This document shows positions 1 to 8,537 of a DNA stretch of 64,000 bases, one piece after another (the first letter of the stretch is position 1; each line of letters begins with the position of its first letter). The stretch is from Pseudomonas lundensis. GTDB lineage: Bacteria; Pseudomonadota; Gammaproteobacteria; Pseudomonadales; Pseudomonadaceae. Location: NCBI RefSeq assembly GCF_002269125.1, contig NZ_NQKI01000028.1, forward strand, positions 1 through 64,000. The letters are read 5' to 3'. Under the pieces are notes generated by a model. That model saw only the letters and a list, made by a program, of their open reading frames with translations. It made no database searches and was not told where the DNA came from. Both the position numbers and the translations under genes were made by a program.

Positions 1-51
1 GTTGCTTGGTCATCTGACACCTCGATATGGCGAGCATTCTCGCCTAAATGA
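1..51 (+). CDS. Probable transposase, last 16 codons only
   Basis: Frame +1 reads VAWSSDTSIWRAFSPK and then stops at bases 49-51, directly before the putative IS terminus. Too little remains to assign a family from the protein itself. The reading as a transposase C-terminus rests only on its position against the IS-like end. Confidence 0.25.
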   Translation, partial: VAWSSDTSIWRAFSPK

Positions 52-77
52 GTGTCCGGTTTCATTAGACCACTACA
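1..77 (+). mobile_element. Right end of an insertion sequence (probably IS3-like), cut by the window edge
   Basis: Bases 1-51 are an open frame ending in TGA. Bases 51-77 then read as an IS terminus: on the opposite strand the end is TGTAGTGGTCTAATGAAAC and onward, a TGT...ACA-type end. Immediately after base 77 the bcsE reading frame begins in mid-protein, so this boundary looks like an insertion point. The stop codon abutting a terminal repeat is the usual arrangement at the 3' end of compact IS elements. Assignment to the IS3 family is from memory of TGT-type ends and is not proven. The left end and the target duplication lie outside the window. Confidence 0.5.
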
Positions 78-1116
78 CTGTCGCCTGTATCGGCACAATG
101 GCGAAATCCGCTATCAACTGCATTTTTGGCACAACCAGCTGGGGGTCAGCGCCGGCCAAGAATTCAAACTGTCGGTGGCTGACCAATGTTTCACCCTGAT
201 TCCACAGACAACCGTCGATACCCAGCCCCGGGTGGCGGACGATCAGCACGTCTACCTCGCAGAACGCGCGGTGCTTGAGGGCTCGCCGTCGTTATCGAAA
301 CACTGGTACTTGTTCGAGAACCGCCAGACATTGCTTGAGCAAGCCCTGTCCGCCCGTGCTGCAACCGTGATTGTGGCCATCGATAACAGCCACCAACTGC
401 TGGAGCTGGCGCAGCAACTGCACGACTTGCGGGAAAAGTGCGGCCCGGAACTGAAAATCGTGGTTCGCGAGATGGAACCGGCCGTGCGCTATCGCGACGA
501 GCGCCTGCTCCTGGCCTGCGGCGCCAATTTGATTGTCCCGGAAGGCACTGTGCTGTCGCGCTTTTTGAGCATGATCGAGAGTGTTCAGGGCCAACGCTGG
601 CAATACAGCCAGAACAGTGACTTTGAAACCCTGCTCGAGCGCCAGCGGCCGCCGCAGGTCCGGGGACTGGTCAGCCCCCGGGAATTTTACGAAACCGTGG
701 AGCAGATCTACACCGACAGTTCCGGCGAAGTCACCCATCAACTGCTCAAATTCCAGCCGGTGCCCGGTTTGGCGCCAGAGCTGTTTTTGAATCAAATGTG
801 TCTGCGCCGCTTCGGTGACATGGCTTGCCTGCTCAATGGCGAGCTTTACCTGTTCCTGTTCGCCTGCCGCGCTGATGGTCTGGACCCGGCGCTGGGCAAC
901 ATTTGCCGACTGCCCTGGCGCGACTTGTTCAATCAGCGGCACGTGCTCTCGGGGATGACCGACTTGCCCGAAGAAGCCTTCTTGAACGCCACCGTTACAC
1001 CTGAAGGGCTGTCGATCCCCACTGAACATGTCGTGATGGCGCCGCAGGTTGCTCAAATCCACCCTCCGTTAATTGCGCAAAGCGTCGCGTTGCCCCTGAG
1101 TGAGCCTGCGTCATGA
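52..1116 (+). pseudogene. bcsE: BcsE, c-di-GMP-binding cellulose co-regulator, 5'-truncated
   Basis: BcsE binds c-di-GMP through its C-terminal GIL domain and raises cellulose synthase activity. The frame matches E. coli BcsE from about residue 175 to the end: the VLEGSPSLSKHW block, the DERLLLACGAN block and the MIESVQGQ block are all recognisable. The I-site-like RFGD at about residue 264 is kept. About 170 N-terminal residues (the degenerate receiver/NTPase-like part) are missing. The only upstream start, GTG at 52, lies inside the IS-like end and directly follows a stop codon at 49-51, so it is not a native start. The stop overlaps bcsF by ATGA. The GIL domain alone might still be made if a start is supplied, but the native gene is broken. 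Confidence 0.8.
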
Positions 1117-1313
1117 CCTTTCTTGAGTTGCTCGAAGTCATTGTGCTGACCAGTGTCGTCACGGTAGTCCTGACACTGCTGTCACGCCGTTTTCGCCTGC
1201 GTCTGAAAATCTATTTTGAGCAGTACCTGCGTCCCCGCTACCTGAAGTCTCGCGGCGTACGACGCCGTGCACCTGCCAGTTCGTCTTCGAGAACGCCCGA
1301 TGAGTCTGTTTAA
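1113..1313 (+). CDS. bcsF: BcsF, small membrane subunit of the cellulose synthase complex
   Basis: A 66-residue protein with one N-terminal hydrophobic helix (residues 4-24) followed by a basic, cytoplasm-facing tail. This is the form of BcsF, which anchors BcsE at the inner membrane and supports BcsG. It starts by ATGA overlap with the bcsE stop, and its 3' end overlaps the start of bcsG by 14 bases. The size (63 residues in E. coli) and the order E-F-G identify it more than the sequence does, because the family is short and divergent. Confidence 0.8.
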   Translation: MTFLELLEVIVLTSVVTVVLTLLSRRFRLRLKIYFEQYLRPRYLKSRGVRRRAPASSSSRTPDESV

Positions 1314-2952
1314 GTCATCCCCCGCCCCCGCCAGAATCTCAGGAAAGTGGAAAGGGCTGGGGCTTTGGAACCTGTACTTCCTGGCCAAGTTTTTGTTGGC
1401 CTGGACGGGCCACCTGAATCTTCAGGTGATGCCTAACCTGATATTTGCCCTGGTGTTGCTGATTCCACTCGCCCATCCGCTCCTGCGCCGGGTGCGTACG
1501 CTCATTGCAATCCCGGTGGCGGTGGCGCTGCTGTATCAGGACACCTGGTTTCCACCCTTCAGCCGCTTGCTGGCGCAACCCGGCGTGCTCGACTTCTCGG
1601 TGGATTACATCGTCGAGCTGCTCGGGCGTTTCATCGACTGGCAAGTCTGTGCCCTGCTGTTGCTGTTGATCATCGGCTATGCCTTCCTCAACCAATGGCT
1701 GCGCTTGACCACCTTCACCTTGCTCGGTTTGTGCTGGATGAGTGTGGGCAACGTACAAGCCTTGTTGCCCCAAACCCTGCAAACCACAGAAGCACCGGTG
1801 GCCAGCGTAACGCCCGGCGTTGTAGCGCCTGCCGTGGTCACCAGCGAGCCAGACGATGCGACGCTTAATGCCTACCTGGAGAAGTTCTACCAGACCGAAG
1901 CCCAGCGCAAAGTCGATTTCAAGACGCCCGCCGTCGAGCCACCGCCGTTTGACCTGCTGGTGCTGAACATTTGCTCGCTGGCTTGGGACGACCTGGATGA
2001 AGTGGGTATGCGTGACAACCCGCTGCTTAATCAGATGGACGTGATTTTTGACAATTTCAATTCGGCCACCGCTTACAGCGGCCCGGCGGCGATCCGTTTG
2101 CTGCGCGCCAGTTGCGGTCAGGTCTCCCATGCCCAGCTGTATAAAGCCACGCCCGATCAGTGCCTGCTCTTCGAAGACCTGCGCAAGCTGGGCTTCAGCA
2201 ACGAGCTGATGCTTAACCACACCGGGGAATTTGACGGTTTCTTGCAGGAAGTCCGCGATCAGGGTCATTTACCCGCCCCTGCGCTGGGCACCTCGCCCGG
2301 TGTGCCGCGTGCTTACGTGAGCTTTGATGGCTCACCGATCTGGCGCGACCGCGATGTACTGAGCAAGTGGTGGAAACACCGTCTGGAGCAGAACACACCC
2401 CACGCCGCGCTGTTTTACAACACCACCACCTTGCACGACGGTAACCGTATGGTCACGGCTGATGGCGGCACTCAACGCGCTGATTACAGCAGCCGGGCGC
2501 AAGTGCTGCTCGATGATCTGGACGCTTTTATCAATGAGTTGAAAAAAAGCGGACGCCGCGTAGTGGTCATGATCGTGCCCGAGCACGGTGCCGCCCTGCA
2601 CGGCGACCGCATGCAGATTTCCGGCATGCGCGAAATTCCCAGCGACTCGATCACCCATGTGCCGGTGGGCATCAAGCTGATCAACATGGGCGACGATAAG
2701 CAGACGTCTCCCGTGCACGTCACCCAGCCCAGCAGTTACCTGGCAATTGCCGAGATCATTGCGCGCTTGTACGCCGACCCGGCCCTGAGCGAAGGCCAGC
2801 GCATCGACTGGTCCAAGGTGCTGGCCGATCTGCCGCAAACAGCAAAAGTGTCTGAAAACTCGGGGACGGTTGTACTGGATTACAACGGCAAGCCCTATGT
2901 GCGTATCAAGGAGAACGGCGGATGGCTGCCCTACCCACAGCGTTTCAAATAA
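1300..2952 (+). CDS. bcsG: BcsG, cellulose phosphoethanolamine transferase
   Basis: An inner-membrane enzyme that transfers phosphoethanolamine from lipid to glucosyl residues of nascent cellulose. Residues 1 to about 160 hold several membrane helices, then a linker, then a periplasmic alkaline-phosphatase-fold domain. The metal and catalytic residues are visible: Cys225, nucleophile Ser260 in YSGPA, and Glu428-His429 in PEHGA. Their spacing matches E. coli C243/S278/E442/H443. ATG at 1300 is preferred over an earlier start because it gives the family N-terminus. It overlaps bcsF and is itself overlapped by bcsR. The gene appears intact, although its acceptor polymer probably cannot be exported in this strain. 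Confidence 0.92.
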   Translation: MSLFKSSPAPARISGKWKGLGLWNLYFLAKFLLAWTGHLNLQVMPNLIFALVLLIPLAHPLLRRVRTLIAIPVAVALLYQDTWFPPFSRLLAQPGVLDFSVDYIVELLGRFIDWQVCALLLLLIIGYAFLNQWLRLTTFTLLGLCWMSVGNVQALLPQTLQTTEAPVASVTPGVVAPAVVTSEPDDATLNAYLEKFYQTEAQRKVDFKTPAVEPPPFDLLVLNICSLAWDDLDEVGMRDNPLLNQMDVIFDNFNSATAYSGPAAIRLLRASCGQVSHAQLYKATPDQCLLFEDLRKLGFSNELMLNHTGEFDGFLQEVRDQGHLPAPALGTSPGVPRAYVSFDGSPIWRDRDVLSKWWKHRLEQNTPHAALFYNTTTLHDGNRMVTADGGTQRADYSSRAQVLLDDLDAFINELKKSGRRVVVMIVPEHGAALHGDRMQISGMREIPSDSITHVPVGIKLINMGDDKQTSPVHVTQPSSYLAIAEIIARLYADPALSEGQRIDWSKVLADLPQTAKVSENSGTVVLDYNGKPYVRIKENGGWLPYPQRFK

Positions 2953-3173
2953 GTGCCGATATCCTCACGCGCAACGAGCGTGCCGATGACATCGCCCGGC
3001 TCAAGTCGATGATGGACTTGCCTGATCTGCGCTATGTCGACGTCTCTGCACAAATGGAGCTTATGCAGTCGTTGGAGCGCTGGCCCTTGCTGGCCCATCT
3101 GGAAGCACAGTACAAGGCGACGCCCGGCGCTGAATCGCTCGGTCTGCAAACACGCTTGGAGAAAAAGCCATGA
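2922..3173 (+). CDS. bcsR: BcsR, small regulator of cellulose synthase assembly
   Basis: An 83-residue protein whose middle (MDLPDLRYVDVS) and following LERWPLLAHLE block match E. coli BcsR (YhjR). BcsR forms a complex with BcsQ and BcsE and is needed for a stable synthase. It starts within the last 31 bases of bcsG and its stop overlaps the bcsQ start by ATGA, which indicates tight translational coupling. In E. coli bcsEFG and bcsRQABZC are divergent. Here they form one co-directional operon. Confidence 0.85.
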   Translation: MAALPTAFQISADILTRNERADDIARLKSMMDLPDLRYVDVSAQMELMQSLERWPLLAHLEAQYKATPGAESLGLQTRLEKKP

Positions 3174-3892
3174 TCGCCGCCAGCTTTCGCGGTATTCGTG
3201 GCGGCGTGGGCACCAGTGCCAGCCTGGCAGCCCTGGCGTATGCGCTGTATGCCATGGAGCAGAGAGTGCTGGTGGTGGACATGTGCCCGGAGAACACCTT
3301 GGGCCTGCACTTCAATCTGGACCTTGCACCCCACGGCGGTTGGGCGCGGGCCACGCTGGATCAGCAGCCCTGGAATGAATCAGCCTGGCGTGTCAGCGAC
3401 CGGTTGTACGTGCTGCCTTACGGGCACGTCACAGAAACAGAACACGTTCAGCTGGATGCCTGGCTGTTACAACACCCTCAATTGTGGCGCCAGCGTCAGG
3501 CCGCGTTGGGTGACGCATTTGACTGGGTGCTGTTCGACTTGCCGCAACGTTTGCCGGGCCATGCGAGCAATCCACCGTGCGACTTCGCCTTCAGCGTGAT
3601 TAACGCCGATGCCGCTTGCCATGTGCTGTTGCAAACCCGTCCCAAGGACAGCAACTGGCTGCTGGTCAACCGTTTTGATCCCGGCAGTCAATTGCAACGC
3701 GACCTGACCCTGATTTGGCAAAACCGCTACACCGCTTCTTTGATACCCATCAACCTGCACAGCGATGAAGCCATGGGTGAGGCGCTGGCCTGTCGTCAGC
3801 CAGTAGGCCGCTATGCGCCCGCCAGCTTGATCACGCAAGACATCATCAGCTTCGCCAGTTGGTGCCTGGTGCGTGGCCGGAGGCTGGAATGA
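3170..3892 (+). CDS. bcsQ: BcsQ, MinD/ParA-like ATPase for cellulose synthase
   Basis: A 240-residue MinD-family protein required for cellulose production and polar placement of the synthase. The nucleotide loop is the BcsQ-type degenerate form RGGVGTSAS (residues 8-16). It is followed by VLVVDMCPEN and a WVLFDLP switch region, and the C-terminal EAMGEALACRQPVG block matches E. coli BcsQ. It starts by ATGA overlap with bcsR and ends by ATGA overlap with bcsA. The gene is full length. Confidence 0.93.
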   Translation: MIAASFRGIRGGVGTSASLAALAYALYAMEQRVLVVDMCPENTLGLHFNLDLAPHGGWARATLDQQPWNESAWRVSDRLYVLPYGHVTETEHVQLDAWLLQHPQLWRQRQAALGDAFDWVLFDLPQRLPGHASNPPCDFAFSVINADAACHVLLQTRPKDSNWLLVNRFDPGSQLQRDLTLIWQNRYTASLIPINLHSDEAMGEALACRQPVGRYAPASLITQDIISFASWCLVRGRRLE

Positions 3893-6360
3893 TCGGTCAG
3901 TGGTTTCCTTACACCCGCCTGCGCCGCGATCAGAACTGCACGCGCGTGACCGCTTTTATCCTTGCGCTGTTGCAAGCACTGGGCTGGATCTTCTTGCGCC
4001 TGGAATCGCCCAACTGGCAGGCACTGCAGGCACAACACAAACGCTTGTACCCGCATCTGGCCAACAAGCGCCCGTCCATTGGCGACCCGCTGCGGTATGC
4101 GATTCAAACCGTGTGGTTGCTGTTTGTACGCCCGATTGACGAAAACCATCAGCGCCGCCAACGGGCGCGACGTCGCTTCCGAGCGCGCCTTTTCGACCTC
4201 CTCAAAGTCGTGCAGCGCCCGTGGAATGCGCTGTCCGATGCATTTGCGCGCCTGCCCTCGACCATCAGCCCGCAGTTGGATGAAGGCTCGCGCAAATGGA
4301 GCGCCATGCGCTGGAAAACGCGCAAGGTGCTGTACATCGCGATCGGGATCGTGGCCTCGGTGCTGATTCTGATCTGCGTCACCGAACCGTTCGATTACCT
4401 GGCCCAATTGGTGTTCGTGATCCTGTTATGGGCCATCGCCATGCTGGTGCGCAGGATGCCGGGGCGTTTCCCGACACTGCTGCTGATCGTGCTGTCGATC
4501 ATCGTTTCCTGCCGCTACCTGTGGTGGCGCTACACCTCCACACTGAACTGGAACGACGGGTTGGACTTGACCTGCGGTCTGATCTTGCTGGCCGCCGAAA
4601 CTTACTCGTGGCTGATTTTGATTCTGGGTTATGTGCAAACCTCCTGGCCACTCAACCGCAAGCCTGCGCCCCTGCCTGCAGACACGCGTGAATGGCCGGT
4701 GATCGATCTGATGATCCCGACGTACAACGAAGAACTGGCGATCACCCGGGGCACGGTTTATGCGGCCATGGGTATCGACTGGCCCAAAGACAAACTGCGC
4801 ATTCACTTGCTCGACGACGGCAATCGTCCAAGCTTCAAAGCCTTTGCTGAAGAAGTGGGCATCAACTACATCGCCCGTGCCGATAATCGCCATGCCAAAG
4901 CCGGTAACCTCAACCACGCGCTGACGCTTACCGACGGCGAGCTGGTGGCGATTTTTGACTGCGACCACATGCCCGCGCGCTCCTTTATGCAATTGACGGT
5001 CGGCTGGTTTATGGCCGACCCCAAACTGGCACTGGTGCAAACCCCGCACCACTTCCTCTCGCCTGATCCGTTTGAGCGCAACCTCGGCACCTTCCGTAAC
5101 CGTCCCAACGAAGGGGAGCTCTTTTACGGGCTGGTTCAGGATGGCAACGACATGTGGAACGCGGCGTTTTTCTGCGGCTCTTGCGCCATTCTGAGGCGCT
5201 CGGCACTGGAGGAAATCGGCGGTTTTGCCGTCGAAACCGTCACCGAAGACGCCCACACGGCGTTGCGTCTGCACCGCAAGGGCTGGAACTCGGCGTACTT
5301 GCGCATCCCGCAAGCCGCCGGGCTGGCCACTGAAAGCCTGTCGGCGCATATCGGCCAGCGTATTCGCTGGGCCCGAGGCATGGTGCAGATCTTCCGCACC
5401 GACAACCCTTTGCTGGGCAAGGGCCTTAGCCTGTTCCAGCGAATCTGCTATGCCAACGCCATGATGCACTTTCTGGTGGGCCTTCCTCGGCTGGTGTTCC
5501 TCACCGCGCCGCTGGCGTTTCTGTTGCTGCACGCCTACATCATTTATGCCCCGGCCGTGATGATCCTGCTGTACGTGTTGCCGCACATGATTCACGCCAG
5601 CCTGACCAACTCCAGAATGCAGGGGGCCTACCGCCAGACCTTTTGGGGCGAGGTCTACGAAACAGTGCTGGCCTGGTACATCGCACGGCCGACCACCGTC
5701 GCCCTGTTCAGTCCGTCTCGGGGCAAGTTCAACGTCACGGCCAAGGGCGGCATCATGGAGGAAAACCAGTTCGACTGGCGAACCGCACGGCCTTACCTGG
5801 TGCTGTCAGCCCTCAACATGCTGGGCCTGGGGTTTGCGGTATGGCGGATCTTTACCGGGCCCAAAGACGAAATCATCACTATTTTTGTCAGTGTGCTGTG
5901 GGTGATTTACAACCTGTTGATTATCGGGGCTGCCGTGGCTGTTGCCGCGGAAGTGCGTCAGGTCCGCCAGACCCACCGGGTGCAAACCCGACTGCCGGGC
6001 GCTATCAAACTCAGCGACGGGCACAGCTACCCCTGCGAACTGGTGGACTACTCCGATGGCGGCGCCGGGCTGCAACTCAATGAGCCGCTGCAACTGCCGG
6101 TGGGCACGCCAGTGTCGCTGATCGTGCAGCGTGGTAATCGGGAATTTCTGTTCCCCGGCACCCTGACCCGTTCCGGCGGGCTGTTCATGGGGTTGAGCCT
6201 GTCGCAACTGACGCCACAGCAGCGGGTCGAGTTCGTTCAATGCACCTTTGGCCGGGCGGATGCCTGCCACCGGACCTGTTCGTATGGCGTAACCAGGGCA
6301 TCCCGCTGCGCACCCAATACCGTTACACCGCGCCGTCGGCCAACGATGATTCGCGCCTGA
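3889..6360 (+). CDS. bcsA: BcsA, cellulose synthase catalytic subunit, C-terminus replaced by a deletion junction
   Basis: A GT2 inner-membrane synthase that polymerises UDP-glucose under c-di-GMP control. Visible parts are N-terminal helices, the LLDDG motif near residue 308, FDCDH near 357, VTEDAHT near 451, QRIRW near 489, more helices, and a PilZ domain with RQTHR (about 693) and DYSDGG. The match to E. coli runs to VQCTFGRADA at about residue 790. After that the reading enters bcsB sequence out of frame and adds about 32 unrelated residues before TGA at 6360. The family's last 75 or so residues are lost. The start is ATG at 3889, in ATGA overlap with bcsQ, with GGAGG upstream. The catalytic core and PilZ domain are complete, but pairing with BcsB is probably lost. 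Confidence 0.88.
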   Translation: MIGQWFPYTRLRRDQNCTRVTAFILALLQALGWIFLRLESPNWQALQAQHKRLYPHLANKRPSIGDPLRYAIQTVWLLFVRPIDENHQRRQRARRRFRARLFDLLKVVQRPWNALSDAFARLPSTISPQLDEGSRKWSAMRWKTRKVLYIAIGIVASVLILICVTEPFDYLAQLVFVILLWAIAMLVRRMPGRFPTLLLIVLSIIVSCRYLWWRYTSTLNWNDGLDLTCGLILLAAETYSWLILILGYVQTSWPLNRKPAPLPADTREWPVIDLMIPTYNEELAITRGTVYAAMGIDWPKDKLRIHLLDDGNRPSFKAFAEEVGINYIARADNRHAKAGNLNHALTLTDGELVAIFDCDHMPARSFMQLTVGWFMADPKLALVQTPHHFLSPDPFERNLGTFRNRPNEGELFYGLVQDGNDMWNAAFFCGSCAILRRSALEEIGGFAVETVTEDAHTALRLHRKGWNSAYLRIPQAAGLATESLSAHIGQRIRWARGMVQIFRTDNPLLGKGLSLFQRICYANAMMHFLVGLPRLVFLTAPLAFLLLHAYIIYAPAVMILLYVLPHMIHASLTNSRMQGAYRQTFWGEVYETVLAWYIARPTTVALFSPSRGKFNVTAKGGIMEENQFDWRTARPYLVLSALNMLGLGFAVWRIFTGPKDEIITIFVSVLWVIYNLLIIGAAVAVAAEVRQVRQTHRVQTRLPGAIKLSDGHSYPCELVDYSDGGAGLQLNEPLQLPVGTPVSLIVQRGNREFLFPGTLTRSGGLFMGLSLSQLTPQQRVEFVQCTFGRADACHRTCSYGVTRASRCAPNTVTPRRRPTMIRA

Positions 6361-7424
6361 ACATCAGCCTCAACGACCAGTTCATCACCAGCCTGCCGTT
6401 GCAGGCCAAAGGCACCAGCAGCCTGGAAGAATTACGCCTGGCTGTGCTGGCCAACGACTCGGCCAACGCCACGGACAAACTCATCGTTCCGTCGCTGAAA
6501 ATCGGTGACCGTAACCGCCTGCGCTTTGACTTCAACTTCGCCAGCACCGTCGGCAGCGCCCAACGCGACCGTTGCCAGACCATCTTGCCGGCCAACACCC
6601 AGGCAATCATTGACGAAGACTCCACCATTGACCTGTCGGGCTACCACCACTACATCAACATGCCGGACCTCAAAGCGTTTGCCCGCAGTGGTTTCCCGTT
6701 CAGCCGCATGGCGGACATGTCCGAATCCATTGTCGTCGTACCCCAGCACACCACCCCGACACTGGTCAGCACGTTGCTGGAGGCGGTGGCGGGCATTTCT
6801 GCACGCTCCGGCTACCCGGCCTTTGGCTTGCGCCTGAGCGACGACTGGAACAGCGCGTCCAAAGAAGACGCCGACTTGCTGCTGCTGGGGCAACTGGCGC
6901 CAGACCTGCGCGACAACCCGGACTTGAATGTGGTGTTGCAACGCCAGCGCGACATGCTGGTACAGCCTTATAACAACAGCGGTATCAAAGAGAGCAACCG
7001 TCGCGGACCGGCGGATATCGACAGCAACCAGCCTGCCAATCGGGTTGAAGTCAGCGCCCAGGCGCCGATTGCCGCGATCATGGGCATGCAGTCGCCGCAC
7101 CACAACCAACGCAGTGTCGTCGCGCTGCTGGGCAACGACGACGCCGATTACAGCCTGATACGTGAAACCCTGGGCGATTCGGGCAAGCTCAACGCCGTGG
7201 CCGGTTCCGTGTCATTGATCCGTAACAGCGGCGTGTACAGCCAGTTGGTGGGTGATACCTACTACGTGGGCAGCCTGCCTTGGTGGCTGCTGCTGTGGTA
7301 CCAGTTGTCGGAGCACCCGGTGTTGCTGGCAGCCCTGGCCGTCATCAGCATTTTGCTGACAGCGTTCCTGCTGTGGCGTGCCCTGCGTTGGGCTGCTGAC
7401 CGTCGTCTGCACAAGGATGAATAA
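6240..7424 (+). pseudogene. bcsB: BcsB, periplasmic cellulose synthase partner, C-terminal half only
   Basis: BcsB is a periplasmic, membrane-anchored subunit of about 780 residues that guides the glucan away from BcsA. Only the second half is here: from PPDLFVWRNQGIPLR (the start of the second carbohydrate-binding domain) through the second flavodoxin-like domain to a C-terminal membrane helix (about residues 350-382) and a basic tail. The ATG at 6240 lies in bcsA coding sequence, so the first eight or so residues are not BcsB. There is no signal peptide, so the periplasmic domains cannot be exported normally. The reading frame is otherwise clean, which suggests a recent event or an assembly error. 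Confidence 0.85.
6256..6272 (+). other. Deletion junction between bcsA and bcsB
   Basis: On the left the bcsA frame reads ...F-G-R-A-D-A and the next family residue would be Trp (TGG). On the right the bcsB frame reads LPPDLFVWRN, a mid-protein segment. Both readings share the bases GCCTG around 6261-6265, so the breakpoint falls in a short microhomology. Lengths of the E. coli proteins suggest that about 1.4 kb is missing, namely the 3' end of bcsA plus the 5' half of bcsB. The exact size needs an intact relative. Confidence 0.75.
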
Positions 7425-7427
7425 GGC

Positions 7428-8537
7428 ATGAAAACACTGGCGGCACTCGTCCTGAGCGTGCCCATCGGATTGCCCGCTTCAGCGGTCGCGGTCACCTGTG
7501 ACTGGCCCGCCTGGGACAGTTACAAAGCGGCGATGATGAGTCCTGACGGGCGCATCATCGATCGCTCGACCGAACAACTGATCAGCACCTCCGAAGGCCA
7601 GAGTTACGGTTTGTTTTTTGCCCTGTTGGCCAATGACAAAGCCAGCTTTGAACGCATCCTTGACTGGACCCGCAACAATTTGGCAGGTGGCAATCTGGAA
7701 GCCAACCTGCCTGCCTGGTTGTGGGGGCGTTCCAAGGACGGCAAGTGGCAAGTGCTGGACGCCAATAACGCCACTGACTCGGACTTGTGGATCGCCTACA
7801 CACTGCTCGAAGCCGGTCGCCTGTGGGATGAGCCGAGGTACAGCACGCTGGGGCAAAACATGCTCTGGCGCAGTGCAGCGCAAAGTGTGCGCAAACTGCC
7901 CAAGCTGGGGTTGATGATGTTGCCCGGTGACGTGGGGTTCGATAAGGCTGATGGCTGGCGCCTCAACCCCAGCTACACGCCGCCACAATTGATGGCGCGC
8001 TTTGCCCAGTTGTCGCCGGTGTGGGCTGAAGTGGCGAACAATCAGCAGCGTATGTTGCTGGAAGGCTCACCGAAGGGGTTTGCCCCGGACTGGCTGATGT
8101 GGAAATCCGGCAGTGGTTGGGCGCCCGATACGCAGAACGGCAGCGCCGGTGACTACGACGCGATCCGGGTCTACCTGTGGGTGGGCATGCTGGCGGAGGA
8201 TGCCGCCAACCGCCACACCTTGCAGCAGCATTTCGCGCCCATGGTCTCCCTCACCCAAACCCTGGGCTATCCTCCCGAAACAGTGGACGCCGTGACCGGC
8301 GCCTACAAAGGGAAAGGGCCAACAGGGTTCTCCGCTGCGTTGCTGCCCCTGCTGGCCAGCGCAGGCTCACCTGCCTACGCGGTACAAAAACAGCGTGTGC
8401 AGCAAGAGCCGCTGGCCACCGATGCGTACTACAACCAGTCGCTGGCCTTGTTTGGTCAGGGCTGGGATGAACAGCGTTACCGCTTCGACAAGAATGGACA
8501 GTTATTACCGGCCTGGATTGACACATGCGAACAATAA
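7428..8537 (+). CDS. bcsZ: BcsZ, periplasmic endo-1,4-beta-glucanase (GH8)
   Basis: A glycoside hydrolase family 8 endoglucanase that trims cellulose in the periplasm during secretion. Residues 1-20 form a signal peptide with a likely cut after an Ala-Val-Ala stretch. The general acid Glu56 lies in TSEGQSYG and the general base region is GDYDAIRVYLW (Asp242/Asp244, like Asp243 of E. coli). The length of 369 residues matches the family. It starts 3 bases after the bcsB stop and overlaps the bcsC start by 13 bases. The gene is intact. Confidence 0.93.
   Translation: MKTLAALVLSVPIGLPASAVAVTCDWPAWDSYKAAMMSPDGRIIDRSTEQLISTSEGQSYGLFFALLANDKASFERILDWTRNNLAGGNLEANLPAWLWGRSKDGKWQVLDANNATDSDLWIAYTLLEAGRLWDEPRYSTLGQNMLWRSAAQSVRKLPKLGLMMLPGDVGFDKADGWRLNPSYTPPQLMARFAQLSPVWAEVANNQQRMLLEGSPKGFAPDWLMWKSGSGWAPDTQNGSAGDYDAIRVYLWVGMLAEDAANRHTLQQHFAPMVSLTQTLGYPPETVDAVTGAYKGKGPTGFSAALLPLLASAGSPAYAVQKQRVQQEPLATDAYYNQSLALFGQGWDEQRYRFDKNGQLLPAWIDTCEQ

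Noticed and set aside
292..1062. Long - strand open frame opposite bcsE
   Set aside because: Antisense shadow of a GC-rich gene. The + strand frame matches BcsE throughout, and the - strand product has low-complexity His/Gln/Arg composition.
4426..5595. 389-residue - strand frame opposite bcsA
   Set aside because: Antisense shadow of conserved GT2 sequence, with no start signal or family.
6240..6360. Programmed frameshifting to join BcsA and BcsB into one protein
   Set aside because: The missing middle (BcsA C-terminus, BcsB signal peptide and first domains) cannot be supplied by slippage. A deletion explains the data.
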